A stretch of DNA of 64,000 nucleotides from Chitinophaga ginsengisegetis (GCF_900168065.1 NZ_FUZZ01000005.1:558001-622000); one strand, 5' to 3'. Positions 52,570 through 63,570 are shown, counted from the first letter of the stretch. The notes: a model not told the origin generated them from the letters alone. Translations and numbers: made by a program.

Positions 52570-55500
52570 ATGAAAAAAAGCTACTGTAGTGTGCGGTCTT
52601 TTTTACGGATAACTTATGTTGTCCTCTTGTCCCTGACCTCATTACCTCTGTTTACTTTTGCCGCCGTAAAACCGGCCGGCGTCATCATTACCGGTAAGGT
52701 AACGGATGAAAAAGGAAGCGCCCTGATAGGTACCACCATCGTAGTAGAGGGTACCCAGAAGTCCACCTCTGCTGATTCAGATGGTAATTACCGTATAGAC
52801 GTGCCCGATGGCAAACGGGTACTGGTGTTCTCCTGTATCGGGTATATTACCCGCAAAGTACCGCTGGGCAGCGGGTCGGTTTTGAATGTAAAGATGCAGC
52901 CGGACGAAAAGAATCTCGGGGAAGTGGTAGTAGTGGGATACGGTGTGCAGAAAAAGGTAACCGTTACCGGCGCCGTGGCGTCTATCGGCACCAAAGAACT
53001 GTTGCAATCCCCCGTGGCCAACGTATCCAATATGCTGGTAGGCCGCCTGCCGGGCCTCATTGCGGTACAACGCAGCGGTGAACCGGGCCAGGATGGCTCC
53101 AGCCTGAAGATCCGCGGTATCGGCACACTGGATGCCGGCTCGGGGTCAGACCCGCTTATCATGGTCGATGGCATCGAACGATCCAATATCAACCAGATAG
53201 ATCCCAACGAAATAGAAACCATCAATATCCTGAAAGATGCCTCCTCTACGGCGGTATATGGGGTGCGGGGCGCCAACGGCGTTATCCTCATCACTACCCG
53301 CCGCGGCAAAATGGGACCACCCAAACTGAGCTTAACTTCCAACCTGGGCCGGCAAAGCCCTACACAGCTGCCCAAAATGGTGAGTAGCTACGAGTATGCC
53401 ACCCTGAAAAATGAAGCGCTCAAAAATGACGGAAAAGAGCCTTATTTCACAGCGGAAGACCTGGAACTGTTTAAATCAGGAAAGGACCCCGTGTTTCATC
53501 CCAGCGTTGACTGGTTTGATATGATGCTGAAACCTTACTCCCTTCAGTCGCAACACAACCTGAATATCAGCGGCGGTACCTCGCTGGCGAGATACTTTAT
53601 TTCAGGTGGCTACTTTGAACAGAACGGGGCTTACCGTTATGCGGACTATAACCCGGAGTTCAGCGCCAACCCAAAATACAAACGGTACAACTTCCGCTCT
53701 AATTTCGATTTTGATGTAACGCCCCTGTTTACCGTAAAAGTAAACCTCGGCGGGCAGGTAGAGAACCAGAACTACCCGGCCAAATCCGCCGGCGACATCT
53801 TCTTCGATGTACTCTCTGCCAATCCTTTTAGCAGCCCTGGTATTGTAGACGGCAAACTGGTAACGATTTCCGGCGCCGTAAATGGCAGGAACCCGCTGCT
53901 CACCATGCTCAATGCAGGCTACCAGCAATTGTTCAAGAGCAACGTGAATTCTTCCGTTATCCTCAACCACAAACTGGATTTCATAACAGCCGGTTTGTCG
54001 GCCCGTGGTACCATCGCATACGATAGCTGGTACAGCCACTCTATCAGGCGTTCTAAAAACAACGTTACCTACCTCGCCGTAAAAGACCCGGCCAACGCAG
54101 ATAATATTCTCTATATACCACAAGGGGAAGAAACCACCCTGGGCTTTAGCGAAAGCTACGACAAGCGCCGCAAAATATATGGTGAACTGGCACTGGATTA
54201 TAACCGCACCTTCGGTGCGCACAACGTAACCGGTTTACTGCTGTATAATCAAAGTAAAGCCTATGCACCCTCGCTTACTTATAAAGTACCCAATGCCTAC
54301 CTCGGAATGGCAGCGCGTGTTGCTTATAACTTCAAAAGCCGCTACCTGGTGGAGTTTAATATGGGTTATAACGGTTCGGAAAACTTCCCCGAAGGCAAAA
54401 GATTTGGCTGGTTCCCCGCTTACTCCCTGGGTTGGGTAGCTTCAGATGAACCCTTCTTCCCAAAAAATAAATACCTCACTTTCCTGAAAGTAAGAGGATC
54501 TTATGGAGAAGTAGGAAACGATAAACTCTCCGATATCTTCAATGGCGGCTCCCGGTTTCTCTATCTTCCCTCTGCTTTCGCATACGGTGGCGGATATAAT
54601 TTCGGCGAAGTAGGTTCTTCTTACCAATGGTATGGCGGCTCTTACGAAGGTAAACTCGGTAACCCCGATATTACCTGGGAAAGAGCAAAGAAATCCAACA
54701 TCGGTCTTGAAATGAAATTGTTTAATAACCGGTTCTCTTTCACCGGCGACTATTTCCAGGAAAAGCGTAATAATATCCTGGCCATGCGTGGCGCAGTACC
54801 GGGCATTGTAGGTGTGAACGACCTGCCGGCCTATAACCTGGGAAGGGTTAGCAACAAAGGGTTTGAGCTCGATGCCGGTTATAACGACTATGTTGGCAAA
54901 TTGAACTACTGGGTAAAGGCTAACTATTCCTTTGCCCGTAATAAAATAGAATTTAAAGATGAAGCCCCGCGCTCTTATCCTTATCAAAATGAAACCGGTA
55001 ACCCGGTAGGTCAGTACTTTGGCCTGGTGGCAGAAGGACTGTTCAATACCTGGGACGAGATCAATGATACAAAAAGACCACAGTCTTCCTACGCGCCCGG
55101 CGCCAACGGCAGGGATGCCCTCCAGCCCGGCGATATCCGCTATAAAGATGTAAACGGCGATGGTGTCATCAACAACGACGACCAGATGCCCATCGGCTAC
55201 TCCCAGTTCCCGCAAATCATTTATGGCTTCTCCTTCGGCGCTGCCTATAAAGGATTCGATTGCTCAGTACTGTTTCAGGGAGCTGATAAAGCATCTGTAT
55301 ACCTGGAGCAAATGGCAGCATGGCCATTTGATACCGACTGGCGTAATGCTATGTCAGTACACATGGAACGCTGGAATGAAGAACGGTATAAGGCCGGTGA
55401 AAAAATCACTTTCCCCCGCTTGTCGCAAAGCCCCGCCGGTAACAACTATCAGCGCTCCAGCTACTGGCTGAAAGATGCCAGCTACCTGCGCCTGAAAAAT

Positions 55501-55695
55501 GTGGAAGTAGGCTACACCTTTACGGATGGTATCCTGAAACGTGCAAAGATCGGCAGCATACGGGTATATGCCAATGGTATGAACCTCATTACCTGGTCGT
55601 CCCTGAAAACATACGACCCTGAAGCGCCGGATGGCCGCGGCCAGTTCTATCCGCAACAAAAGGTATATAACGTGGGGTTGAATCTGCAGTTCTAA
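52570..55695 (+). CDS. SusC/RagA-family TonB-linked outer membrane transporter (PUL pair 1)
   Basis: 1041 residues from ATG 52570. Signal peptide ends near residue 33 (FTFAA). Carboxypeptidase-regulatory-like domain at about 38-115 (ITGKVTDEKGSALIGTTIVV), TonB/plug motif with EVVVVGYGVQKK and LIMVDGIERSNINQIDPNEI, and a C-terminal barrel ending VYNVGLNLQF. No STN domain, so it is controlled by the HTCS rather than by FecR. Pairs with the SusD gene 12 bp downstream. Confidence 0.95.
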   Translation: MKKSYCSVRSFLRITYVVLLSLTSLPLFTFAAVKPAGVIITGKVTDEKGSALIGTTIVVEGTQKSTSADSDGNYRIDVPDGKRVLVFSCIGYITRKVPLGSGSVLNVKMQPDEKNLGEVVVVGYGVQKKVTVTGAVASIGTKELLQSPVANVSNMLVGRLPGLIAVQRSGEPGQDGSSLKIRGIGTLDAGSGSDPLIMVDGIERSNINQIDPNEIETINILKDASSTAVYGVRGANGVILITTRRGKMGPPKLSLTSNLGRQSPTQLPKMVSSYEYATLKNEALKNDGKEPYFTAEDLELFKSGKDPVFHPSVDWFDMMLKPYSLQSQHNLNISGGTSLARYFISGGYFEQNGAYRYADYNPEFSANPKYKRYNFRSNFDFDVTPLFTVKVNLGGQVENQNYPAKSAGDIFFDVLSANPFSSPGIVDGKLVTISGAVNGRNPLLTMLNAGYQQLFKSNVNSSVILNHKLDFITAGLSARGTIAYDSWYSHSIRRSKNNVTYLAVKDPANADNILYIPQGEETTLGFSESYDKRRKIYGELALDYNRTFGAHNVTGLLLYNQSKAYAPSLTYKVPNAYLGMAARVAYNFKSRYLVEFNMGYNGSENFPEGKRFGWFPAYSLGWVASDEPFFPKNKYLTFLKVRGSYGEVGNDKLSDIFNGGSRFLYLPSAFAYGGGYNFGEVGSSYQWYGGSYEGKLGNPDITWERAKKSNIGLEMKLFNNRFSFTGDYFQEKRNNILAMRGAVPGIVGVNDLPAYNLGRVSNKGFELDAGYNDYVGKLNYWVKANYSFARNKIEFKDEAPRSYPYQNETGNPVGQYFGLVAEGLFNTWDEINDTKRPQSSYAPGANGRDALQPGDIRYKDVNGDGVINNDDQMPIGYSQFPQIIYGFSFGAAYKGFDCSVLFQGADKASVYLEQMAAWPFDTDWRNAMSVHMERWNEERYKAGEKITFPRLSQSPAGNNYQRSSYWLKDASYLRLKNVEVGYTFTDGILKRAKIGSIRVYANGMNLITWSSLKTYDPEAPDGRGQFYPQQKVYNVGLNLQF

Positions 55696-55707
55696 AAAAT
55701 ACAAACT

Positions 55708-57435
55708 ATGCAACAAGTAAAATACTATATCATATTAAGTCTGCTGCTGGGCGCATTCTTTTCCTGCACAAGGGATTTTCTCGAAAAGCCGCCATCCGTA
55801 GATATTACAGAAGATACTATTTTTTCAAAGATCAGGAATGCAGAAACATTTCTGTATGATGTATACGGCAACAGCGTGCCTTCGGGATTACCTACCGGCT
55901 GGAGCGTTTCCAGCAGCGGCGGCATTGTAGCCGGCGTATTGGCAGCCGCTTGCGATGAAGGTGATATCGCCGACAGCTGGCCCGGCACCAACCGGTTTAA
56001 CGAAGGACAGTGGAATGCCAATGATAACCCGGAAGACGATTTTAATACGCATTATAAAGCCATCCGCAAGGCCAATATTTTTATGGAACGCATCGACGGG
56101 GTACCAGATGCCACCGCGGAATATAAAACACAGCTGAAAGCGGAAGCCCGCTTCCTGCGCGCCCTCCAGTACTTTGAACTGGTGAAACGTTACGGAGGTG
56201 TACCTATCGTCGACAAGCGTTTGCTTAACAGCGACAACCTCAAACTGCCGCGTAACAAACTGGAAGAATGTATCAACTTTATCATCGCTGATTGCGATGC
56301 AGCCGTAACCGGGTTGCCGGCTGCACAGGAAGGTTTCCTCCGGGGCCGCATCAGCAAAGGCGCGGTACTTTCACTGAAATCGCGCGTGTTGTTATATGCG
56401 GCAAGTCCTTTGTTCAACAGCGCCACTTCTTATGTACCTACTACCGACGCTACCGCTACACTGGTGGGCTATCATAACTATGATGCCACCCGATGGCAGA
56501 AAGCAGCGGATGCCGCTAAAGCGGTGCTCGACTGGGCGCCCACCGGCAGCTGCCGCCTCATCACAGAGTTTGGCGCAGATAAAAACTACGAGTATGTATG
56601 GTCGCAACCCGATAACGCGGAAATTATCCTCGCCAATAAATCAAACGGCTGGTGGGGTATTTACAGCGACTACTTCAACTTCACCATGCCGGTGAATATG
56701 TATGGAGGATGGTATGGTATTTCCGTGCCGATGAACTTCGTAAAACTTTATGAGAAGAAAACCGGCGGTGCCCAAACCTGGCCTGAATCCGGCGACAACG
56801 CCAACGCCATGTACGCTTCGCTGGACCCACGCTTTGCACAATCAATAGGATACAACGGCGCCAGCTGGAACAGTGAAATAGGTGCGGTGCAGATGTACAT
56901 CAAAACAGATGGCAAACCCGCCCTGCATGGCGGCGACCGTGGCGGCGGACAATGGCTGCATAAGTTCCTGCCCCGCAGCGTTACCTGGTCTTCCTACGGC
57001 GCTACCATCAACTGGCCGGTATTCCGCCTGGCAGAATTTTATCTCAACTACGCAGAGGCGTTGAACGAAGCACAAGGCCCCGTAACGGAAGTGTATACCG
57101 CTATTAATACGGTTCGCGCCCGCTCAGGTATGCCGGCACTTTCGGGTAAAACAAAAGAAGAAATGAGAACGGCTATACGAAATGAACGCGCCGTGGAACT
57201 GGCCTTTGAAGAACATCGCTACTGGGATGTGCGCCGCTGGAAAATTGCGGGCGACGAAGGCGTGATGAACGGAAAGATGTATGGGCTGAGATTAAAGCCT
57301 ATTGCCGCCAGCAGCGAATTTCATTTCGACCAGGTAGTGTTTGAACAACGGGTGTGGAACGATAAAATGTACCTGTATCCTTTCCCCAATGTGGAAATCT
57401 ACAAACAATACATGATCCAGAACCCAGGCTGGTAA
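55708..57435 (+). CDS. SusD/RagB-family outer membrane lipoprotein (PUL pair 1)
   Basis: 575 residues. Lipobox LLLGAFFSCTRDF near residue 18. The SusD tetratricopeptide region contains AEARFLRALQYFELVKRYGG, and the C-terminal part has EERAV-type motif NERAVELAFEEHRYWDVRRW. It forms the lid on the SusC transporter encoded just upstream and binds the same glycan. Length is typical. Confidence 0.95.
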   Translation: MQQVKYYIILSLLLGAFFSCTRDFLEKPPSVDITEDTIFSKIRNAETFLYDVYGNSVPSGLPTGWSVSSSGGIVAGVLAAACDEGDIADSWPGTNRFNEGQWNANDNPEDDFNTHYKAIRKANIFMERIDGVPDATAEYKTQLKAEARFLRALQYFELVKRYGGVPIVDKRLLNSDNLKLPRNKLEECINFIIADCDAAVTGLPAAQEGFLRGRISKGAVLSLKSRVLLYAASPLFNSATSYVPTTDATATLVGYHNYDATRWQKAADAAKAVLDWAPTGSCRLITEFGADKNYEYVWSQPDNAEIILANKSNGWWGIYSDYFNFTMPVNMYGGWYGISVPMNFVKLYEKKTGGAQTWPESGDNANAMYASLDPRFAQSIGYNGASWNSEIGAVQMYIKTDGKPALHGGDRGGGQWLHKFLPRSVTWSSYGATINWPVFRLAEFYLNYAEALNEAQGPVTEVYTAINTVRARSGMPALSGKTKEEMRTAIRNERAVELAFEEHRYWDVRRWKIAGDEGVMNGKMYGLRLKPIAASSEFHFDQVVFEQRVWNDKMYLYPFPNVEIYKQYMIQNPGW

Positions 57436-57464
57436 CCCGATTGTAAAACTTCAATACTGAAACA

Positions 57465-60260
57465 ATGAACCGCATATATAAAATAAGTAAAACAGCTTTG
57501 CTAACGGCAACGGGTACACTAATCGCCGTTGCAGCATTGGCACAATCCGTTGCCGACTCAGCCTCGGTAACAGCAGATACCACCCTGCAGGTGCCCGTGG
57601 CATATGGAGAACAGGCATGGTGGAAAGTAACCGGCGCCTATGGAAGAGTGAACGGCAACGTATTACGGAAATCGGCCGCCGCTACCCTCAGCAATGGCTT
57701 GTATGGCCGTATACCAGGGCTCACCGTTATGCAGGGCGGTGGTGAACCAGGCTATGATGCACCGTCCATGACTATACGCGGCGTTAGCTCCTATCGTGGG
57801 TCAGGACTCCTTACTTTTGTAGATGGATTTGAAAGCCCTTTTGATCAGCTGGCAGCAGATGAAATTGAAAGCATCACTGTGCTGAAAGACGCTACGGCTA
57901 CAGCCATGTATGGTATCCGCGGCGCCAATGGCGTATTGCTTGTTACCACCAAAAGAGGATTCAACGGCAAACCTAAAATCTCCTTCCGCGCGCAAACTGG
58001 CTTCCAGCGCCCGCAGCGACTACCGGATTTCCTCGGCTCGTACGACTATGCCACGCTCTACAACGAGGCGCTAAGGAATGAAAGTAAAACAGACAGGTAT
58101 TCACAGGCCGACCTGGACGCGTATAAAAGCGGCAACGACAAATACTTTCATCCTGACGTAAACTGGTATGATGAAGTACTGAAGAAGTCGGCGCCCATGT
58201 CGGAATACAACCTGAACCTCACCGGCGGTAACAACAACGCTACCTATTTTGTATCGCTGAACGTACTTAAAAATACAGGACTGTATAAGAACACAGATAA
58301 GAAAAGAGAAGAAAGCTCCAACGCCAATTTCCTGCGTTATAACTTCCGCTCCAATGTGGATATTAAAGTAACAAGGCGTTTAAGCACTTCACTGGACCTC
58401 GCCGGCAGGGTGGAAGACCGCAGCTATCCCGGCGTTGGCGCCCCGGAGATCTGGAGCAATATGATGCTTATACCACCTAATGCCTTCCCGGTGCGCAACC
58501 CCGATAACTCCTACGGAGGCACCTCTGTGTATCGCGGTAACCCCGTAGGACTGGTACTGGGCCGTGGCGTAGCTACCACGCACGCCCGCAGCCTGCAGGC
58601 TACCATGCGCCTCAGCTATGCCCTGGATCAGATTACACCGGGATTAAAAGCCGGTGCAGCAGTATCTTTCAATAACTGGTTCCAGGGTAATGATGATAAA
58701 ACCAAACAGTTCGCGGTATTCCAGCTGCTCAAAAATCCGGCAGGAGATACCATCTACAATAAGTTTGGCGACAACACTACCATAGTAGAAAATGATGGGG
58801 TGAACGATCAGTGGAGACGCACCAACACCCAGTTCAATCTTACCTACAACCGTACCTTCGGTGAACATAGCATCGATGCCTTGATGCTGTACCAGCAGGA
58901 TGTTTATACCATATCAGGTAACAACGTTCCCTATGCGCATCAGGGTACCGCCGGCAGGATAACGTACGCGTATAAACGAAAATATATCGGCGACTTTTCC
59001 TTCGGCTACAACGGCTCCGAAAATTTCCCCAAGGGCAAACGCTTTGGCTTTTTCCCCGCCATATCCGCCGGATGGATCCTGTCTGAAGAACACTTCCTGC
59101 AACAGGCGGAGTGGATCAGCTTCCTGAAACTACGGGCCTCCTATGGCCAGGTGGGCAACGACCAGGTAGGTGGCCGCCGTTTCCCTTACAACCAGTACTA
59201 CAGCAGCGGTGGAGGATATTACTTTGGTAAGGATAACCGCTACGCCGGTGGCATGGATGAAGGCAGCCTTGCTAACCCCGATATCACCTGGGAGAAAAAC
59301 CGCAGGGCCAATATCGGGATAGACGCTTCCCTGTTGCACAACAGGATCAGCGTTATGCTCGACCTCTTCGACGAAAAAAGAACAGATATCCTGGCGGAAA
59401 GATATGGCGCTGTTCCCGGCTATATAGGCGTGGGACTGCCGGCTGAAAACGTAGGCAGCGTAAGGAACAGGGGCTTTGAATTACAACTGGGATACCAGAG
59501 CGAAGTAAAACATAGCTTCAGTTATTTTGCCACCGCCTCCGCAGCCTTCGCCCGGAATAAAATATTATACATGGCAGAAGCGCAACAGCCCTATGCCTAT
59601 CTCAACCGCACCGGTCAAAGCATCGGGCAGCCTTTTGGCTTACAGGCCATCGGGTTTTTCAAAGATGAGGCAGATGTGAGTAACAGCCCGCAACAGATTT
59701 TTGCACCCGTGAAACCCGGTGATATTAAATACAAAGACCAGAACGGCGACCACATCATCGATATTTATGATGAAGTAGCCATCGGTAAACCCGTACTGCC
59801 GGAATGGACCTTTGGTTTGCACCTGGGCGTACAATACAAAGGGTTCGATCTGGATGCATTTTTCCAGGGTGTCACTAACCGCAGCGTTATGTTATCCGGT
59901 CCGCTGGTATGGGCGTTTGTAAATGATGCGAAAGCAGCGCCCATCGCTATGGGCAGATGGACGCCGGAAACAGCGGCTACTGCCACTTATCCGCGTCTTA
60001 CTACTGCGGCGAATGATAATAACTATCGCTCTACCGATTTCTGGCAGCGCGACGGCAGCTTTGTAAAACTGCGCAACATCGAACTGGGATACACCTTCCC
60101 GGCCTCGCTGTTGTCGCGTATCAGGATGCAGCAGCTCCGCCTGTATGTGAACGCAACCAACGTGTTTTCACTGGACCACATTCATTTTGCCGATCCTGAA
60201 ACACTCAGCGGGTATCCCGCTATGCGCTCCATGAACGCAGGTGTACGCGTGCAATTATGA
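57465..60260 (+). CDS. SusC-like TonB-linked transporter without N-terminal regulatory domain (PUL pair 2)
   Basis: 931 residues, about 110 shorter than the first SusC. A signal peptide (about 1-27, ending VAALAQ) is followed by a short linker (about 28-60) and then directly the plug (LSNGLYGRIPGLTVMQGGGE; SYRGSGLLTFVDGFES; VLKDATATAMYGIRGANGVL). The carboxypeptidase-regulatory-like domain and the usual EVVVVGYG segment are absent. The barrel is complete. Pairs with the SusD gene downstream. It may lack normal TonB contact or use a different one. Confidence 0.93.
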   Translation: MNRIYKISKTALLTATGTLIAVAALAQSVADSASVTADTTLQVPVAYGEQAWWKVTGAYGRVNGNVLRKSAAATLSNGLYGRIPGLTVMQGGGEPGYDAPSMTIRGVSSYRGSGLLTFVDGFESPFDQLAADEIESITVLKDATATAMYGIRGANGVLLVTTKRGFNGKPKISFRAQTGFQRPQRLPDFLGSYDYATLYNEALRNESKTDRYSQADLDAYKSGNDKYFHPDVNWYDEVLKKSAPMSEYNLNLTGGNNNATYFVSLNVLKNTGLYKNTDKKREESSNANFLRYNFRSNVDIKVTRRLSTSLDLAGRVEDRSYPGVGAPEIWSNMMLIPPNAFPVRNPDNSYGGTSVYRGNPVGLVLGRGVATTHARSLQATMRLSYALDQITPGLKAGAAVSFNNWFQGNDDKTKQFAVFQLLKNPAGDTIYNKFGDNTTIVENDGVNDQWRRTNTQFNLTYNRTFGEHSIDALMLYQQDVYTISGNNVPYAHQGTAGRITYAYKRKYIGDFSFGYNGSENFPKGKRFGFFPAISAGWILSEEHFLQQAEWISFLKLRASYGQVGNDQVGGRRFPYNQYYSSGGGYYFGKDNRYAGGMDEGSLANPDITWEKNRRANIGIDASLLHNRISVMLDLFDEKRTDILAERYGAVPGYIGVGLPAENVGSVRNRGFELQLGYQSEVKHSFSYFATASAAFARNKILYMAEAQQPYAYLNRTGQSIGQPFGLQAIGFFKDEADVSNSPQQIFAPVKPGDIKYKDQNGDHIIDIYDEVAIGKPVLPEWTFGLHLGVQYKGFDLDAFFQGVTNRSVMLSGPLVWAFVNDAKAAPIAMGRWTPETAATATYPRLTTAANDNNYRSTDFWQRDGSFVKLRNIELGYTFPASLLSRIRMQQLRLYVNATNVFSLDHIHFADPETLSGYPAMRSMNAGVRVQL

Positions 60261-60289
60261 TCATCATCTCAACAAAAAATTTCAAGGTT

Positions 60290-61960
60290 ATGAAATATAA
60301 GTTTTGGTTATTTTTTACAGGAGCAGTTACACTCATCACAACCTCCTGTAAAAAAGATTTCCTGGACAGACAGATTAGTACAGAACTGACGAAAGACGAA
60401 GTATTTACTTCCTACGCCAGAACCCGCGACTTCCTCATAGGTACCTACGGCTTCCTGCCCGATGGCTTTAACCGGCTGGATAATGCCATGCTGGACGCCG
60501 CCACAGACGACGCTGAGTTTACCTGGGAAGGCAGCGCCATTCAACGCTACAATAACGGCAGCTGGAACCCTTACATAAATCCGGACGATAACTGGAATAC
60601 CACTTACACGGCTATACGTCGTACCAATCTTTACCTGGAGCAATCCGGTAATGTGGATCTCAACATGTATAAGCTCAACCCCGACGCTACCGCACAGCAA
60701 ACGTACCGCAACATGACGGCCGACCTGGAGCGCTGGCGCTATGAGAACCGCTTCCTGCGCGCTTACTTTTATTTTGAACTGGTAACCCGCTATGGCGGCG
60801 TACCGCTCATTACCAAAACACTGGCGTTGTCCGATAGTCTCAACCTGCCGCGTAATACCTACGATGAATGCGTACAGTTTATTACATCGGAATGCGATTC
60901 CGCGGCTGCGCATCTGGAAGTAACTGTGTCTGATAACGATCTTGGCAGGGCCACCAAAGGCGCTGCACTGGCGCTGAAAAGCCGTATGCTTCTCTATTAT
61001 GCAAGTACCCTCAATAATAAAGGACACTTACAGGAGCGCTGGATAGCTGCCGCAAAAGCAGCAAAGGAAGTGATCGACCTGGATGCCTATCAGCTGGAAA
61101 ATGATTACCGCGCACTGTTCCGCAGCACCACCAGTGAAGAAATCATTTTTGCGCATCGCTATGCTCCCGGCAATGGCTTTGAACGGGCCAACTATCCCAT
61201 CGGTTATGATGGCGGCGGCAGCGGCACCACACCAACGCAAAACCTGGTGGATGCCTATGAAATGACTGATGGCAGCACTTTTAACTGGAGTAACCCCGAT
61301 CAGGCCGCGCATCCATACGATAACCGCGATCCGCGTTTAGCCATGACCGTGATCCTTAATAATTCCCAGTGGAAAGGCCGCGCCGTGGAAGCATATACCG
61401 GCGGCCGCGAAGGCAGGGGAGTAGACCGCGCTACTAAAACAGGCTACTACCTGAAAAAGTACGTGGATGAAAACCTCGACCTGGTACAGAATAAAACCAG
61501 CGTACACACCTGGATCCTGTTCCGGCTCGGTGAAATTTACCTTAATTACGCGGAAGCCATGAACGAGGCATACGGTCCCGATCAGGACCCGCAGGGCTTT
61601 GGCTTAACCGCCATTGAGGCCATTAACAAAGTACGTGACCGCGCATCGGTAAAGATGCCGCTGCTGCTGGCCGGTCAATGGAACACAGCCACTCTCCGTG
61701 ATAAACTGCGCAATGAAAGAAGAGTGGAATTGGCCTTTGAAGAACACCGCTATTGGGATGTGCGCCGCTGGGAACTGGGTGTGGCATTGTTTAATACACC
61801 GGTATATGGCGTAAACATTACCCGCACCAACGCTGCTACATTTACGTATGAAAAAGTAGAGGTGGAAGGAAGGGTGTTTCAGCCCAAAATGTACTGGTAT
61901 CCGATACCACAGGCGGAGAAAATGAAATCATCTGCCCTTACACAAACACCCGGCTGGTAA
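60290..61960 (+). CDS. SusD/RagB-family outer membrane lipoprotein (PUL pair 2)
   Basis: 556 residues from ATG 60290; an ATG at 60257 overlaps the SusC stop but would put extra residues before the signal. Lipobox VTLITTSCKKDF. SusD motifs are RFLRAYFYFELVTRYGG and NERRVELAFEEHRYWDVRRW, very close to those of the first SusD. It should bind substrate for the 57465 transporter. Followed 22 bp later by the beta-helix gene. Confidence 0.94.
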   Translation: MKYKFWLFFTGAVTLITTSCKKDFLDRQISTELTKDEVFTSYARTRDFLIGTYGFLPDGFNRLDNAMLDAATDDAEFTWEGSAIQRYNNGSWNPYINPDDNWNTTYTAIRRTNLYLEQSGNVDLNMYKLNPDATAQQTYRNMTADLERWRYENRFLRAYFYFELVTRYGGVPLITKTLALSDSLNLPRNTYDECVQFITSECDSAAAHLEVTVSDNDLGRATKGAALALKSRMLLYYASTLNNKGHLQERWIAAAKAAKEVIDLDAYQLENDYRALFRSTTSEEIIFAHRYAPGNGFERANYPIGYDGGGSGTTPTQNLVDAYEMTDGSTFNWSNPDQAAHPYDNRDPRLAMTVILNNSQWKGRAVEAYTGGREGRGVDRATKTGYYLKKYVDENLDLVQNKTSVHTWILFRLGEIYLNYAEAMNEAYGPDQDPQGFGLTAIEAINKVRDRASVKMPLLLAGQWNTATLRDKLRNERRVELAFEEHRYWDVRRWELGVALFNTPVYGVNITRTNAATFTYEKVEVEGRVFQPKMYWYPIPQAEKMKSSALTQTPGW

Positions 61961-61982
61961 ATGTATTTTAAAGATAACTGAA

Positions 61983-63533
61983 ATGAATATTAGAAAGGTT
62001 TTTCAGAGCGTGGTGCTATTCGTCATGATAGTAAGTTTACCTGCTGTTGCGGCCATACCACGCACGTATTACATAGATGCGCTGACCGGTAAAGACACGA
62101 ACAACGGACTGTCGGAACAACAACCCTGGCGCAGTTTACAGCAGGTGAACAGCCACGTTTTTGAACCGGGCGATCAGATCCGCTTCCGCGCAGGCCGCAT
62201 CTACGAAGGGCAGCTAAAGCCACAGGGAAGCGGCCACGCGCAGCAGCTGATCACCATTGATCAGTATGGCGACGGATACAAACCACGCATCCAGGGCAAT
62301 GGTGTAATGCCAGCAACGTTATACCTGCTGAATACTGAAGGTTGGGAGATCCGCAACCTGGATATTTCCAACTATGGCCCGGACGTTAAAGCGCACCGCG
62401 CGGGAGTACAGGTACAGTTATCTGACTATGGTATCGCCTCTAACATCTATCTCAGGAATATCGACGTGCATGATGTAAACGGCAGCCTGGTGAAGAATGA
62501 TGGCGGCGGCGCAGGGATCATTTTCAGTAACGGCGGCCGGCATACCCGCTCAAAATTCGACAGCATCCTGATTGCAGATTGCACTATCAAACGTTGTCAG
62601 CGCAACGGCATTCTCGTTAACGGCAACTGGTCCAGAACAGACTGGTTCCCCAACGAGCATGTAGTGATCCGCGGCAACCTGATAGAAGGTGTACCCGGCG
62701 ATGGCATTGTGCCCACCGGCTGCGATGGCGTACTGGTGGAGTACAATATCATGCGGGATTGCCCCCGCTTATTGCCCGATACAGAATCGGCTGCAGGCAT
62801 ATGGCCCTGGAGCTGCGATAATGCACTGATTCAATACAATGAAGTAAGCGATCACAAAGCGCCGTGGGACGGACAAGGTTTTGACTCCGACTGGAACTGC
62901 AATAACACCGTGATACAATATAATTACAGTCATGATAACGACGGCGGCTTTGTACTGGTATGTAACGACGGAAGCGCTGGTGCTTCACAGAGCTGCGGCA
63001 ATAAAGGAACCATCATCCGTTATAATGTTAGCATGAACGATGGCCTGCGCACTACCGGTAAACATGCCGGCTTCGCGCCGGTTTTTCATATAACCGGCCC
63101 CGTAGTAAATACGCGTATATACAACAACGTTATCTATCTGCCGGAAAGAGACATTAAAATGGACAGCACCCTGGTGGAAATGGGTAACTGGTTTGGTTAT
63201 GCCGATAGCACCTGGTTCGCCAACAACATTTTTTATACCCGCAGCACGGCAGATTACATAATGAATAAAAGCAAACGTAATATCTACAGTAACAATCTCT
63301 ATTTCGGCACACACCTTAACCGGCCGGCCGACAAAACGGCTGTTACAAAAGATCCGCAATTCCAGGCAGCCCCGTTAACCGGCATGCCTGGTATGGAAGC
63401 GCTGAAAGTTTTTCGTTTGCAGCCAGGTTCTCCCGCTTTGAAAATAGGCGCTGCACTACCGGATAAAATAGCAACAGACCTGTATGGGACCCCGTTATCG
63501 TTACCCCCCAATATAGGCGTAGATGGGAAATAA
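61983..63533 (+). CDS. Secreted right-handed parallel beta-helix protein
   Basis: 516 residues. Signal peptide at about 1-24 (ending LPAVAA). Starts with the TYYIDALTGKDTNNGLS motif common at the N-terminus of beta-helix exoproteins, then repeated rungs with Asn ladders (for example RNGILVNGNW, VIRGNLIEGVPGDGI, LIQYNEVSDH, VIQYNYSHDNDGG). The fold is that of pectate lyases, polysaccharide lyases and GH28-type enzymes. No catalytic set can be assigned by eye. Likely a PUL enzyme acting on an acidic glycan, by context. Confidence 0.85.
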   Translation: MNIRKVFQSVVLFVMIVSLPAVAAIPRTYYIDALTGKDTNNGLSEQQPWRSLQQVNSHVFEPGDQIRFRAGRIYEGQLKPQGSGHAQQLITIDQYGDGYKPRIQGNGVMPATLYLLNTEGWEIRNLDISNYGPDVKAHRAGVQVQLSDYGIASNIYLRNIDVHDVNGSLVKNDGGGAGIIFSNGGRHTRSKFDSILIADCTIKRCQRNGILVNGNWSRTDWFPNEHVVIRGNLIEGVPGDGIVPTGCDGVLVEYNIMRDCPRLLPDTESAAGIWPWSCDNALIQYNEVSDHKAPWDGQGFDSDWNCNNTVIQYNYSHDNDGGFVLVCNDGSAGASQSCGNKGTIIRYNVSMNDGLRTTGKHAGFAPVFHITGPVVNTRIYNNVIYLPERDIKMDSTLVEMGNWFGYADSTWFANNIFYTRSTADYIMNKSKRNIYSNNLYFGTHLNRPADKTAVTKDPQFQAAPLTGMPGMEALKVFRLQPGSPALKIGAALPDKIATDLYGTPLSLPPNIGVDGK

Positions 63534-63570
63534 GGAAGTATTCTATTATTCACCATAAAAACTCCACTTT

